The notes under the pieces were generated by a model. That model was not told the origin of the DNA and searched no databases. It saw nothing but the letters and a program-made list of their open reading frames with translations. A stretch of 15,095 bases of DNA from Candidatus Cloacimonadota bacterium. GTDB lineage: Bacteria; Cloacimonadota; Cloacimonadia; Cloacimonadales; Cloacimonadaceae. The position numbers were made by a program, and so were the translations under genes. Each line of letters opens with the position of its first letter. Within the stretch, counting starts at the first letter, position 1. The DNA lies in assembly GCA_016875595.1 (NCBI GenBank), contig VGPI01000026.1:1-15095 (forward strand). Direction: 5' to 3'. Shown piece after piece: positions 7,664-13,757 of this stretch.

Positions 7664-8349
7664 TTTTCCCTCGGTACACTTGGTTTTAGTGGATTGCGGA
7701 TTTCCATTTCTTTGGATTCCTGTTTGTGTCGGTATTTCAGATAATCCATCTTTTCCTGGATATATCTGGCGATATTCATATAGCCTTTTTGTCTGGCCAG
7801 CGAGATCGCGGTCCGGTCGAGCCCACAGCGTAGCATAATATCGGCATCTTTGGTCAGCACGTAATCGATGCAATTGATATTGCCCGCCATGATCGCATAC
7901 ATGAGCGCCGTCATCCCCGCTCGGTTCTGGATATTGACATTCGCACCTTTATTGACCAGAAGATTGACGACTTTCTCCTGATGATAAAAGGCAGCATACA
8001 TCAAGGCAGTGCTCCCGTCGAGATCGGTGACATTGAGGTCTGCCTTATATTTGATGAGGACATTGATCACCTTCAGATGTCCCTTTTCAGAGGCGACGAT
8101 CAAAGCCCGGTCACCGTTGTTATTTGCTGCGTCCGGACTCATTCCTGCCCGGATAAAGGTCTCGACTATTTCATAGTTACCCTTTCTGGCATACAGCATG
8201 AAATTATCAGCGGTATAATCAATCTCGAACATCTTCAGGCGTTCCCGCGCAGTTTTCTGAGCACGTGGGCTTACGCCAGATGCCCAAGCGGCGGAGGACA
8301 CCATCATCAACACTGCCAGCGCTATGGTTACGATCGGTTTATGTCTCAT
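7660..8349 (-). CDS. Exported ankyrin-repeat protein
   Basis: A 229-residue protein with a signal peptide (about residues 1-23, ending SSAAWA before SGVS). About five ankyrin repeats follow between residues 46 and 200. The clearest are DGSTALMYAAFYHQEKVVNLLVNKG and AGMTALMYAIMAGNINCIDYVL, each with the TALMYA core, and one repeat is degenerate (RALIVASEKGHLKVINVLIKYKADLN). Ankyrin repeats bind proteins; the partner is unknown, and export places it in the periplasm. The charged C-terminal tail (201-229) has no recognised motif. The ATG at 8349 has AGGAG 7 bases upstream; a frame 34 codons longer exists but lacks this. It is the first gene of the ankyrin-DUF4139-Hsp20 set and faces away from ispG. 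The ATGA overlap with DUF4139 suggests the two exported proteins are made together and may act together. Confidence 0.87.
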   Translation of the reverse strand: MRHKPIVTIALAVLMMVSSAAWASGVSPRAQKTARERLKMFEIDYTADNFMLYARKGNYEIVETFIRAGMSPDAANNNGDRALIVASEKGHLKVINVLIKYKADLNVTDLDGSTALMYAAFYHQEKVVNLLVNKGANVNIQNRAGMTALMYAIMAGNINCIDYVLTKDADIMLRCGLDRTAISLARQKGYMNIARYIQEKMDYLKYRHKQESKEMEIRNPLKPSVPREK

Positions 8350-8488
8350 TATCGGCTCCTGCTCGTAGCTTGTCTGGTTGACTAAGAAATGGGGCAACAG
8401 GTATGTGTCAAGAGATATATTCGATTTACTGGACAAAAACAGCGCTTCCAATATCTTAGGACTCGAGTATCAACACAGGAAGATGAAT
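8350..8488. promoter_or_regulatory. Divergent promoter region between the ankyrin gene and ispG
   Basis: This is the only divergent gap in the window, so promoters in both directions are expected. A perfect TTGACA lies on the minus strand (plus positions 8406-8411) facing the ankyrin gene, but the hexamer 17 bases on (TTCTTA) is a poor -10. On the plus strand TTGACT (8378-8383) faces ispG, again with a weak -10 about 17 bases later (GTATGT). The region is the right place, but the individual boxes are guesses. Confidence 0.3.
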
Positions 8489-9556
8489 ATGGAGATCAAG
8501 CGCAGAACGACCCGCAGGATCATGATCGGCAATGTTGCCATCGGCGGCGGTGCTCCGGTCAGCATTCAATCCATGCTGGTCACAAGGACTGCCGATATCG
8601 TAGCCTCAATGGCACAGATCAACGCTTTGCATCAAGCCGGATGCGAACTTATCCGCATTGCCATTGCGGATGAACAGGATGCCCAAGCAGTTGAGGCGCT
8701 CAAGCGACAATCCCCACTGCCTTTGATCGCTGATATCCACTTTGACCACAAGCTGGCGCTAACCGCCATTGCCGGAGGGATTGACGCCCTGCGCATCAAT
8801 CCCGGCAATATCGGTTCCGAAGCCAACGTCCGCGAGATCGTAGCAGCAGTCCGCGAGCGGATGATCCCCATCCGCATCGGAGTGAACAGCGGTTCCATCC
8901 ATCCCGATCTGCTCAGAAGGTATGGACTTAGCGCCGGGGCAATGGTGGAATCCGCCCTGCAGCACGTCCATATCCTGGAACGTCTATCCTATCACGAGAT
9001 CAAGATCTCGGTCAAAGCATCGCACCTGGGCTTGACCCTGGACAGTTACCGTCTGCTCAGTCAGCGTTGCGATTACCCGTTGCATCTGGGCTTGACCGAA
9101 GCAGGGACGGAATTCAAGGGCATGATCAAGTCCTCCATCGCTCTGGGCATCCTGCTGAGTGAAGGCATCGGAGATACCATCCGGGTCTCTTTGACCGCTG
9201 AACCGGAGCGGGAGATCGCCGTTGCCCAAGCGCTCCTCCAGACCCTGGGACTGCGGCGTGGTCTGGACATCATTTCTTGCCCCACCTGTGGCAGAACCAG
9301 GATCAATCTCATCACCCTCACCCAGCAGGTGGAAGATGCACTTAAACATCTGGCGGATATGCCTTTGACCGTGGCAGTGATGGGTTGTGCAGTCAATGGC
9401 CCGGGCGAAGCACGTGAGGCGGACTATGGGATAGCCGGCGGGGAAGGCGAGGGCTTGCTCTTTGCCAAAGGCAGGATCGTCGGCAAGTACCCGGAGCAGG
9501 TTCTGGTGCGGGAATTGGTCAAACTCATCGAAGAGCATTCCGGAGACCGGTCATAA
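8489..9556 (+). CDS. ispG: 4-hydroxy-3-methylbut-2-en-1-yl diphosphate synthase (IspG/GcpE)
   Basis: IspG carries out the penultimate step of the MEP isoprenoid pathway, reducing MEcPP to HMBPP with a [4Fe-4S] cluster in the cytoplasm. The 355-residue length fits the short bacterial form without the plant-type insert. Cluster ligands are visible: C264 and C267 in ISCPTCGRT, C300 in MGCAVNGPGEA, and E307, with the same 7-residue C-to-E spacing as in E. coli IspG (C305, E312). The TIM-barrel part shows PVSIQSM, PLIADIHFD, LRINPGNIG and IRIGVNSGS. I chose the ATG at 8489 because AGGAAG (8477-8482) lies 6 bases upstream; the ATG at 8483 would be too close to it, and the open frame begins 37 codons earlier with sequence unlike IspG. 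It is the first gene of an operon, with a chromate transporter gene starting 2 bases after its stop. That pairing has no obvious metabolic reason. Confidence 0.96.
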   Translation: MEIKRRTTRRIMIGNVAIGGGAPVSIQSMLVTRTADIVASMAQINALHQAGCELIRIAIADEQDAQAVEALKRQSPLPLIADIHFDHKLALTAIAGGIDALRINPGNIGSEANVREIVAAVRERMIPIRIGVNSGSIHPDLLRRYGLSAGAMVESALQHVHILERLSYHEIKISVKASHLGLTLDSYRLLSQRCDYPLHLGLTEAGTEFKGMIKSSIALGILLSEGIGDTIRVSLTAEPEREIAVAQALLQTLGLRRGLDIISCPTCGRTRINLITLTQQVEDALKHLADMPLTVAVMGCAVNGPGEAREADYGIAGGEGEGLLFAKGRIVGKYPEQVLVRELVKLIEEHSGDRS

Positions 9557-9558
9557 CA

Positions 9559-10098
9559 GTGTTGGGAAGCATCTTTGTCACTTTCCTCAAGATCGGTGCT
9601 TTCACCATCGGCGGTGGCTATGCCATGATCCCCCTGATCCGCAGCGAAGTGGTCAAGCGGCACAAGTGGCTGAGTGAAGAGGAATTTATGGACGGCTTGG
9701 CGGCAGCCCAATCCTGTCCCGGACCGATTGCGATCAACATCAGCGCCTATGTCGGTTTCCGGCTTCGGCGCTATAGTGGTTTGCTGGTTGCTACGCTCGG
9801 TGCCTTACTGCCATCCTTGATCATAATTCTAATCATCGCCTCCAGCTTGACCCGCTTTGCCGATCTGGAGTCAGTACGCCGGGTATTTCACGCTCTCAAG
9901 CCCGCAGTAACCGCCCTTATCGCCTTTCCCGTTTTCCAGATGTCACGCAGTGGCGGGGTCAATCTCAAAACCCTATGGATACCCGTTCTGGCTGCCGGGC
10001 TGGTGAGCTTTCTCTTTGTCAGTCCGGTGTATCTGATCATCGCCGCCATCCTCTGGGCGTTGAGTGAAAGCGTCCCCTCGGGAGATCGGAAGCCATGA
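9559..10098 (+). CDS. Chromate transporter (CHR family), first half-size subunit
   Basis: A 179-residue inner-membrane protein, about half of a full-length ChrA. It carries the CHR family hallmarks FTIGGGYAMIPLIRSEVV (about 14-31), a WL-x-x-x-EF segment and AQSCPGPIAINISAYVGF, followed by several hydrophobic segments. Short CHR proteins are usually encoded as adjacent pairs that form an antiparallel heterodimer; here a second member follows directly. The family is linked to chromate/sulfate antiport, but many members have unknown natural substrates, so chromate resistance is only a label. The GTG start lies 2 bases after the ispG stop. A GGAG is present at 9542-9545 but is 13 bases upstream, so translation may depend on coupling with ispG. 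The stop overlaps the next gene's start (ATGA). Confidence 0.9.
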   Translation: MLGSIFVTFLKIGAFTIGGGYAMIPLIRSEVVKRHKWLSEEEFMDGLAAAQSCPGPIAINISAYVGFRLRRYSGLLVATLGALLPSLIIILIIASSLTRFADLESVRRVFHALKPAVTALIAFPVFQMSRSGGVNLKTLWIPVLAAGLVSFLFVSPVYLIIAAILWALSESVPSGDRKP

Positions 10099-10613
10099 CC
10101 TTACTGATTATGCTGGCGGTGTTTACCAAGATCGGGCTGTTCAGCGTTGGCGGCGGCTATGCCATTCTGGCGATGATCAAACAGGAAGTGGTCTTGAACT
10201 ATGGCTGGCTGACCGAGGCGGAGTTCTTTGACATCGTCGCCGTCTCACAAATGACCCCCGGACCGATAGCGATCAATGCCGCCACCTTCATCGGCTATCA
10301 AAAGTCAGGGATCGCCGGGGCAGTGGTTTGCACGCTGGGTGTGATCCTGCCCTCGCTGTTGCTGATGCTGCTGATCACCCTGTCCTATGTGAAATTGAGA
10401 CACAAACCGTGGTTCAACCGCATTTTTTACCGCCTGCGTCCCCTGGCGATCGGATTGATCGCCGCTGCCGCCATTATGGCGGGACGGGATGCCATCCGGG
10501 ACTGGTTTTCCGTCGGAATTTTTGCCGTCGCATTGCTGCTGACTTGGAAGTGGAAGATCAATCCCTTTCTGCTGCTGATCGGGGCGGGCATCGTAGGATT
10601 TTTCCTGGGATAA
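10095..10613 (+). CDS. Chromate transporter (CHR family), second half-size subunit
   Basis: A 172-residue membrane protein homologous to its upstream neighbour. It repeats the family motifs: FSVGGGYAILAMIKQEVV near residues 16-33, GWLTEAEFFD, and SQMTPGPIAINAATFIGY. About five or six hydrophobic segments fill the rest, including GVILPSLLLMLLITLSYV and the C-terminal NPFLLLIGAGIVGFFLG. Its ATG overlaps the preceding stop by four bases, a strong sign of coupled translation and equal amounts of the two halves. The pair most likely forms one functional transporter. The natural substrate cannot be read from the sequence. Confidence 0.9.
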   Translation: MTLLIMLAVFTKIGLFSVGGGYAILAMIKQEVVLNYGWLTEAEFFDIVAVSQMTPGPIAINAATFIGYQKSGIAGAVVCTLGVILPSLLLMLLITLSYVKLRHKPWFNRIFYRLRPLAIGLIAAAAIMAGRDAIRDWFSVGIFAVALLLTWKWKINPFLLLIGAGIVGFFLG

Positions 10614-10849
10614 GCCCCTGACAGTCAGATAAGATAGCAGAAATGAACCGGGATCTTAATAAATACCTCGGATAATGCTTGACAACAAACAATATCCTGA
10701 GGTCACTGGCTCCGTTGTACGTGCATCCAGCCTCAAACGATCCGAAAGGACAAGATAGATGTGATTTGGCGGTCAATTGATCGGGTTTGTTCAATTGATC
10801 ATCTGGGATTTCCATTGTTTGATCAAAAAGGAAACAAGGAGTTTATACT
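10614..10849. other. Intergenic region between the transporter genes and the lipoprotein gene
   Basis: This is 236 bases without a supported gene. It begins with a small CTGAC/GTCAG hairpin (10619-10629) that is too weak to call a terminator. A TTGACA at 10679-10684 could be a -35 box, but no good -10 follows at 17 bases. Near the lipoprotein gene lie two TCAATTGATC direct repeats and then AGGAG 8 bases before the ATG. I see no tRNA or other RNA gene. Confidence 0.5.
10773..10800. repeat. Two direct copies of TCAATTGATC, possible operator
   Basis: The 10-mer TCAATTGATC occurs at 10773-10782 and 10791-10800, 18 bases apart start to start. Each contains the palindrome TCAATTGA. They lie 50-77 bases upstream of the lipoprotein ATG. 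Two spaced palindromic sites in a promoter-sized gap could be a regulator binding site, but no regulator is known and AT-rich chance repeats cannot be excluded. Confidence 0.35.
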
Positions 10850-11317
10850 ATGAAAATGCTATTGCTGATAGCGATCGTATTTGCCCTTCTCTTAAGCGCT
10901 TGCGTTACGCGCTTAGTCGATTTCACCATCATTTCCACCAAGAATATCGATCTCAGCCGGGCATCCACTTTCCAACGGGCAGGATCCAGGATCACCGGTG
11001 AAGATGCGGTGCATATTATCATCATTCTACCGACCGGCACACCGAATATGAAAGAAGCCATTGACAAAGCTCTGGAAAGTGTCAATGGCGCAGTAGCGCT
11101 GGTGGATGGAGTGCTGTATTCCAAGTTCTTTTACATCCCGTATATTTATGGAAAAAGCGCTTACATCGTCGAAGGCACCCCTCTGATCGATCCCCAGCGC
11201 GCCGACAGCGAGATCCCTCCCGGATATTATTTGCTCGCCCTGAATGAAGCCGGCAATAAATATGAACTGAACGAGGTAACTGAAGCGGAGTATAACAGGA
11301 TAAGGAAACACAAGTAG
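10850..11317 (+). CDS. Conserved-looking lipoprotein of unknown function
   Basis: A 155-residue predicted lipoprotein. The N-terminus has a short hydrophobic signal and the lipobox LLSAC with the lipidation cysteine at residue 18. The residue after the cysteine is valine and not aspartate, which in classical Gram-negatives favours outer-membrane sorting. The mature part has an organised, family-like look: FTIISTKNIDLSRASTF, a hydrophobic strand HIIIILPTGTPNMKEAIDKALE, then NGAVALVDGVLYSKFFYIPYIYG and AYIVEGTPLID. I have the impression of small bacterial lipoproteins with this pattern but cannot name the family with confidence. AGGAG sits 8 bases before the ATG. The gene stands alone, with its own upstream gap, and converges on gap. 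A link to the LolC/E-like permease in this window is only thematic. Confidence 0.85.
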   Translation: MKMLLLIAIVFALLLSACVTRLVDFTIISTKNIDLSRASTFQRAGSRITGEDAVHIIIILPTGTPNMKEAIDKALESVNGAVALVDGVLYSKFFYIPYIYGKSAYIVEGTPLIDPQRADSEIPPGYYLLALNEAGNKYELNEVTEAEYNRIRKHK

Positions 11318-11450
11318 CCATCCTGACCCACTGAAGTTCGGTTTCAGCTTTGGTAAGAGGTGGAAACAGCCCATCTGCCTCTACGGTTGCCTGTTTGTCT
11401 GTCGTTCCCTTTCCATATCTCCTTTTGGTTCATTCCGCTTTCGAGTCACC

Positions 11451-11495
11451 TTCGCCTCGAGATCGCCTCGAGTCTCGAAGCGATCTCGAGGCGAA
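11451..11495. repeat. Nested inverted repeat between convergent genes (16-bp arms)
   Basis: Bases 11451-11466 (TTCGCCTCGAGATCGC) are the exact reverse complement of 11480-11495. The 13-nt loop contains its own small palindrome, TCGAG-T-CTCGA (11468-11478). The 9-mer CGCCTCGAG occurs at 11453 and 11464 directly and at 11485 inverted. It lies between the convergent lipoprotein and gap genes, so it may end transcription from the plus strand, although no T-run follows. Confidence 0.8.
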
Positions 11496-11521
11496 CCCGA
11501 GGAAAAAGCGACGGAAAAGAT

Positions 11522-11553
11522 CAGGGGCGGATCCTAGTATGGATCCGCCCCTG
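11522..11553 (-). terminator. Probable terminator of gap (perfect 13-bp inverted repeat)
   Basis: CAGGGGCGGATCC (11522-11534) and its exact reverse complement (11541-11553) flank the 6-nt loop TAGTAT. On the minus strand the hairpin begins 28 bases after the gap stop and is followed by ATCTTTTCC, a short T-run as in intrinsic terminators. Its outer bases CAGGGGCG resemble the ends of the dispersed 26-nt repeats in this window, so it may be a related element. Confidence 0.65.
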
Positions 11554-11581
11554 TAATTGTCAATGCCTGGCAGTTGGTGCT

Positions 11582-12577
11582 TTACACCTGCAGATATTCC
11601 GCTAGGTCGGCAACGCGGCAGGAATAGCCCCATTCGTTGTCATACCAGGCGAAGATCTTGACCATATTATCCTTGACGTAAGTGGACGGGGCATCAAAGA
11701 TCGAGGAATAGGGATTGCCCACGATGTCGATGGAGACGATGGGTTCGTCACAATACATCAGGTAGCCCTTGAGGTAAGTGGCGGCGGCGGTTTTCATGAC
11801 GGCATTGATCTCGTCTTTGGCGGCGGCTTTGTGGAGGTTGACGGTGAGATCCACCAGAGATCCGTCGGGGGTCGGGACGCGGATGGCGATCCCGTCCATC
11901 TTGCCTTTGAGTGCGGGAATTACCAGTCCGATCGCTTTGGCGGCGCCGGTGGTGGTCGGGATCATGCTCATGGCAGCGGCCCGGGCGCGGCGCAGGTCGC
12001 TGTGCGGAAAATCAAGGATTCGCTGGTCGTTGGTATAGGAATGAATGGTGGTCATAATGCCGTTGACGATGCCGAAATTGTCCTGCAGGACTTTGGCGAC
12101 GGGGGCAAGGCAGTTCGTGGTGCAGGAGGCATTGGAGACGATGGAGTGCTCCGGTTTCAGGGTGTCGTGATTGACGCCCATGACGATGGTGGCATCCACT
12201 TCATCCTTGGCGGGGGCGGTGATGATGACCTTTTTGGCGCCGGCTTTCTGGTGTTTGGCAGCTTTTTCACGGGAGGTGAAGATCCCCGTCGATTCGATCA
12301 CGATCTCCACGCCCAAGTCCTTCCAGGGCAGGGCTTCGGGGTCTTTCTCGGCATAGATGCGGATGCTCTTGCCATTGACGGTCAGAGCATTGTCGGTGTA
12401 ACTGATCTCACCGGGGAATATGCGGTGGATACTGTCGTATTTGAAAAGATGAGCAAGTGTTTTGGCATCGGTCAGGTCATTGATCGCCACGACATTGAGA
12501 TCGGGATAATCTTGGAGGATGGCACGCAGAACCAATCTGCCGATACGTCCGAATCCATTGATGGCTATGGTTTTCAT
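11582..12577 (-). CDS. gap: Glyceraldehyde-3-phosphate dehydrogenase, type I
   Basis: A 331-residue glycolytic enzyme of full family length. It oxidises and phosphorylates glyceraldehyde 3-phosphate to 1,3-bisphosphoglycerate in the cytoplasm. The Rossmann motif INGFGRIGR is at residues 6-14. D34 in AINDLTD sits where an acidic residue favours NAD over NADP. The catalytic cysteine is C152 in SNASCTTNC, with H179 in the TIHSYTNDQ segment. The substrate-binding pattern and the C-terminal WYDNEWGYSCRVADL are intact. The ATG has AGGAG 6-7 bases upstream. It lies 42 bases downstream of fba, in the same direction; that gap holds a copy of the 26-nt repeat. The two genes are therefore probably one glycolytic transcript, with the repeat between them possibly setting their relative output. 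Confidence 0.97.
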   Translation of the reverse strand: MKTIAINGFGRIGRLVLRAILQDYPDLNVVAINDLTDAKTLAHLFKYDSIHRIFPGEISYTDNALTVNGKSIRIYAEKDPEALPWKDLGVEIVIESTGIFTSREKAAKHQKAGAKKVIITAPAKDEVDATIVMGVNHDTLKPEHSIVSNASCTTNCLAPVAKVLQDNFGIVNGIMTTIHSYTNDQRILDFPHSDLRRARAAAMSMIPTTTGAAKAIGLVIPALKGKMDGIAIRVPTPDGSLVDLTVNLHKAAAKDEINAVMKTAAATYLKGYLMYCDEPIVSIDIVGNPYSSIFDAPSTYVKDNMVKIFAWYDNEWGYSCRVADLAEYLQV

Positions 12578-12594
12578 ATTTATCTCCTATAAAA

Positions 12595-12620
12595 AGGGCG
12601 CTTTGGCAAGACGCCCCTGC
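12595..12620 (+). repeat. REP-like 26-nt repeat, copy B (fba-gap intergenic)
   Basis: This copy reads AGGGCGCTTTGG then CAAGACGCCCCTGC on the plus strand and is the best-formed hairpin of the set: GGGCG/CGCCC with an inner CTT/AAG. It begins at the fba stop codon (12620-12622) and ends 17 bases before the gap start. It differs from copy A1 at a single base. Confidence 0.85.
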
Positions 12621-13597
12621 TATTTGTGTAATATGCTGTTGTTAGCGCTGCCGGACATGAGGCAAAAGCCGCGTACCGTCTCGTGCATGGCGTCCTCGCC
12701 TTTGATGAGCCACTTGCGGGGATCGAATTTGCTCTTGTTCGGCGTGTAATCATCAACGCTCAGGTTGGGCGGGCAGACGATGGCGTACTTTTCCTTTTCC
12801 CAGTATGCCTGGATGGCGGCAGCCATATCCATTTGATAATGGGTGTCTTTGTTGATCTTGACGACGCCGTTGCGGATGGCGGTCTGCTGCTGTTCATCGG
12901 TAAGACCGGATGCGCCGTGCAGGACGAGTCCGCGTTCCACTCCGTTGTGGATGAGCAGGTCATCGATCTCTTTGATCAGATCAAGACGGAGCTGAACTTT
13001 GGCACCTTTGGTGACGCCATGGTTGGTACCAACGGAAGCGGCAAAAAGATCGACATTGGTCTTCCGGACGAATTCGAGCGCTTCCTCCGGTTTGGTGTAG
13101 AGTTCGGTCTCGGAGACGAATTCATCCTCGGTGCCTTTGATGTGACCAATCTCTCCTTCCACGATCACGCCACGCTTGTGCGCCAGATTCACCACCTCTT
13201 TGGTGATGCGGATATTCTCGCTGAGTTCTTCCTGCGAGGCGTCGATCATCACCGAGGTGACCAGGTTGTTCTCGATGCAATAGACGATGAAGTCAAAGTA
13301 GTTGGGGGTGGCGTGGTCGATGTGCAAGCCCACTCCGCTCTGCGTAAACTGATCGGCAAAGGTCTTGACCATCACCGCGATGAAACGCGCCCCGGCTTTG
13401 ATGTCCTGCGATGACCCAGCGGCATATTTGCAGGCACCGGAACTCATCTGCATCAAGCCATCCGAATTGACGGCGGCATAGCCCTGGACGATGGCGCGGA
13501 TCTGGGAATCGAAGACAATATTGGATGCGATGATCCCAAAGCGATGCTTTTTCGCCTTGAGAAACACCTCTTTCATTCTTTCACCAGCTAAAAACAT
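12620..13597 (-). CDS. fba: Fructose-bisphosphate aldolase, class II
   Basis: A 325-residue metal-dependent aldolase that cleaves fructose 1,6-bisphosphate to DHAP and glyceraldehyde 3-phosphate, the substrate of the next gene. Class II features are visible: D94 and H95 in GLHIDHATPNYFDF, the MIDASQ segment with D119, E147 in VEGEIGH, H193 in GTNHG and H227 in LVLHGASG. The pair HIDHA, the GTNHG and the HGASG contain the probable metal-binding histidines. The start is decided by the ribosome-binding site: GGAGG lies 5 bases before the ATG at 13597. An ATG four codons earlier (13609) would contain that site inside the gene and has none of its own. It forms a likely operon with gap, and two repeat copies lie in the gap before it. 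Confidence 0.95.
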   Translation of the reverse strand: MFLAGERMKEVFLKAKKHRFGIIASNIVFDSQIRAIVQGYAAVNSDGLMQMSSGACKYAAGSSQDIKAGARFIAVMVKTFADQFTQSGVGLHIDHATPNYFDFIVYCIENNLVTSVMIDASQEELSENIRITKEVVNLAHKRGVIVEGEIGHIKGTEDEFVSETELYTKPEEALEFVRKTNVDLFAASVGTNHGVTKGAKVQLRLDLIKEIDDLLIHNGVERGLVLHGASGLTDEQQQTAIRNGVVKINKDTHYQMDMAAAIQAYWEKEKYAIVCPPNLSVDDYTPNKSKFDPRKWLIKGEDAMHETVRGFCLMSGSANNSILHK

Positions 13598-13607
13598 GGG
13601 TTCCTCC
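13598..13607 (-). promoter_or_regulatory. Ribosome-binding site that fixes the fba start
   Basis: On the minus strand GGAGGA is followed by ACCC and then the ATG at 13597. This strong site argues for the start MFLAGERM and against the ATG at 13609, which overlaps it. Confidence 0.75.
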
Positions 13608-13633
13608 ATCTATGGTTTATTCTGTTCATCTTA

Positions 13634-13659
13634 CGCGCGCCTCGGAAAGACGCCCCTGC
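13634..13659 (+). repeat. REP-like 26-nt repeat, copy C1
   Basis: It matches copy B at about 21 of 26 positions, with the right half GACGCCCCTGC identical. The left end has changed from AGGGCGC to CGCGCGC. It lies in the gap upstream of fba, 11 bases from copy C2 in the same orientation. Confidence 0.75.
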
Positions 13660-13670
13660 GAGGGCTACAG

Positions 13671-13696
13671 TGGGCGCCTTGATAAGACATCCCTGC
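13671..13696 (+). repeat. REP-like 26-nt repeat, copy C2
   Basis: It matches copy B at about 20 of 26 positions. The left half GGGCGC and the inner CTTGATAAG are kept, while the right stem has decayed to ACATCCCTGC. It looks like an older copy, in tandem with C1. Confidence 0.65.
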
Positions 13697-13757
13697 AAAT
13701 GTAACCGGTAAGTAACGCAATGTTGCGCAACCATCGGTTTTCCGTCAAGGGAAAAAT

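Larger units (their letters stand above)
13610..13757. other. rmuC-fba intergenic region
   Basis: 148 bases with no gene. It contains two 26-nt repeats (13634-13659 and 13671-13696) and a small GTTGCGCAAC palindrome (13722-13731). On the minus strand TTGACG at 13743-13748 could be a -35 for fba, with CAACAT 17 bases on as a poor -10. Confidence 0.45.

Noticed and set aside
10614..10849. tRNA or small RNA in the gap before the lipoprotein gene
   Set aside because: I found no T-loop-like GTTCGAATC sequence or cloverleaf pairing, and no stable hairpin followed by a T-run.
11331..11347. CTGAA/TTCAG hairpin after the lipoprotein gene as a terminator
   Set aside because: Only a 5-bp AT-rich stem with no T-run; the much stronger palindromes downstream are better candidates.
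11831..12592. Plus-strand open frame of 253 codons opposite gap
   Set aside because: Glycine/aspartate-rich shadow of the gap coding strand with no domain pattern and no ribosome-binding site. The similar frame at 12683-13414 opposite fba was rejected for the same reason.
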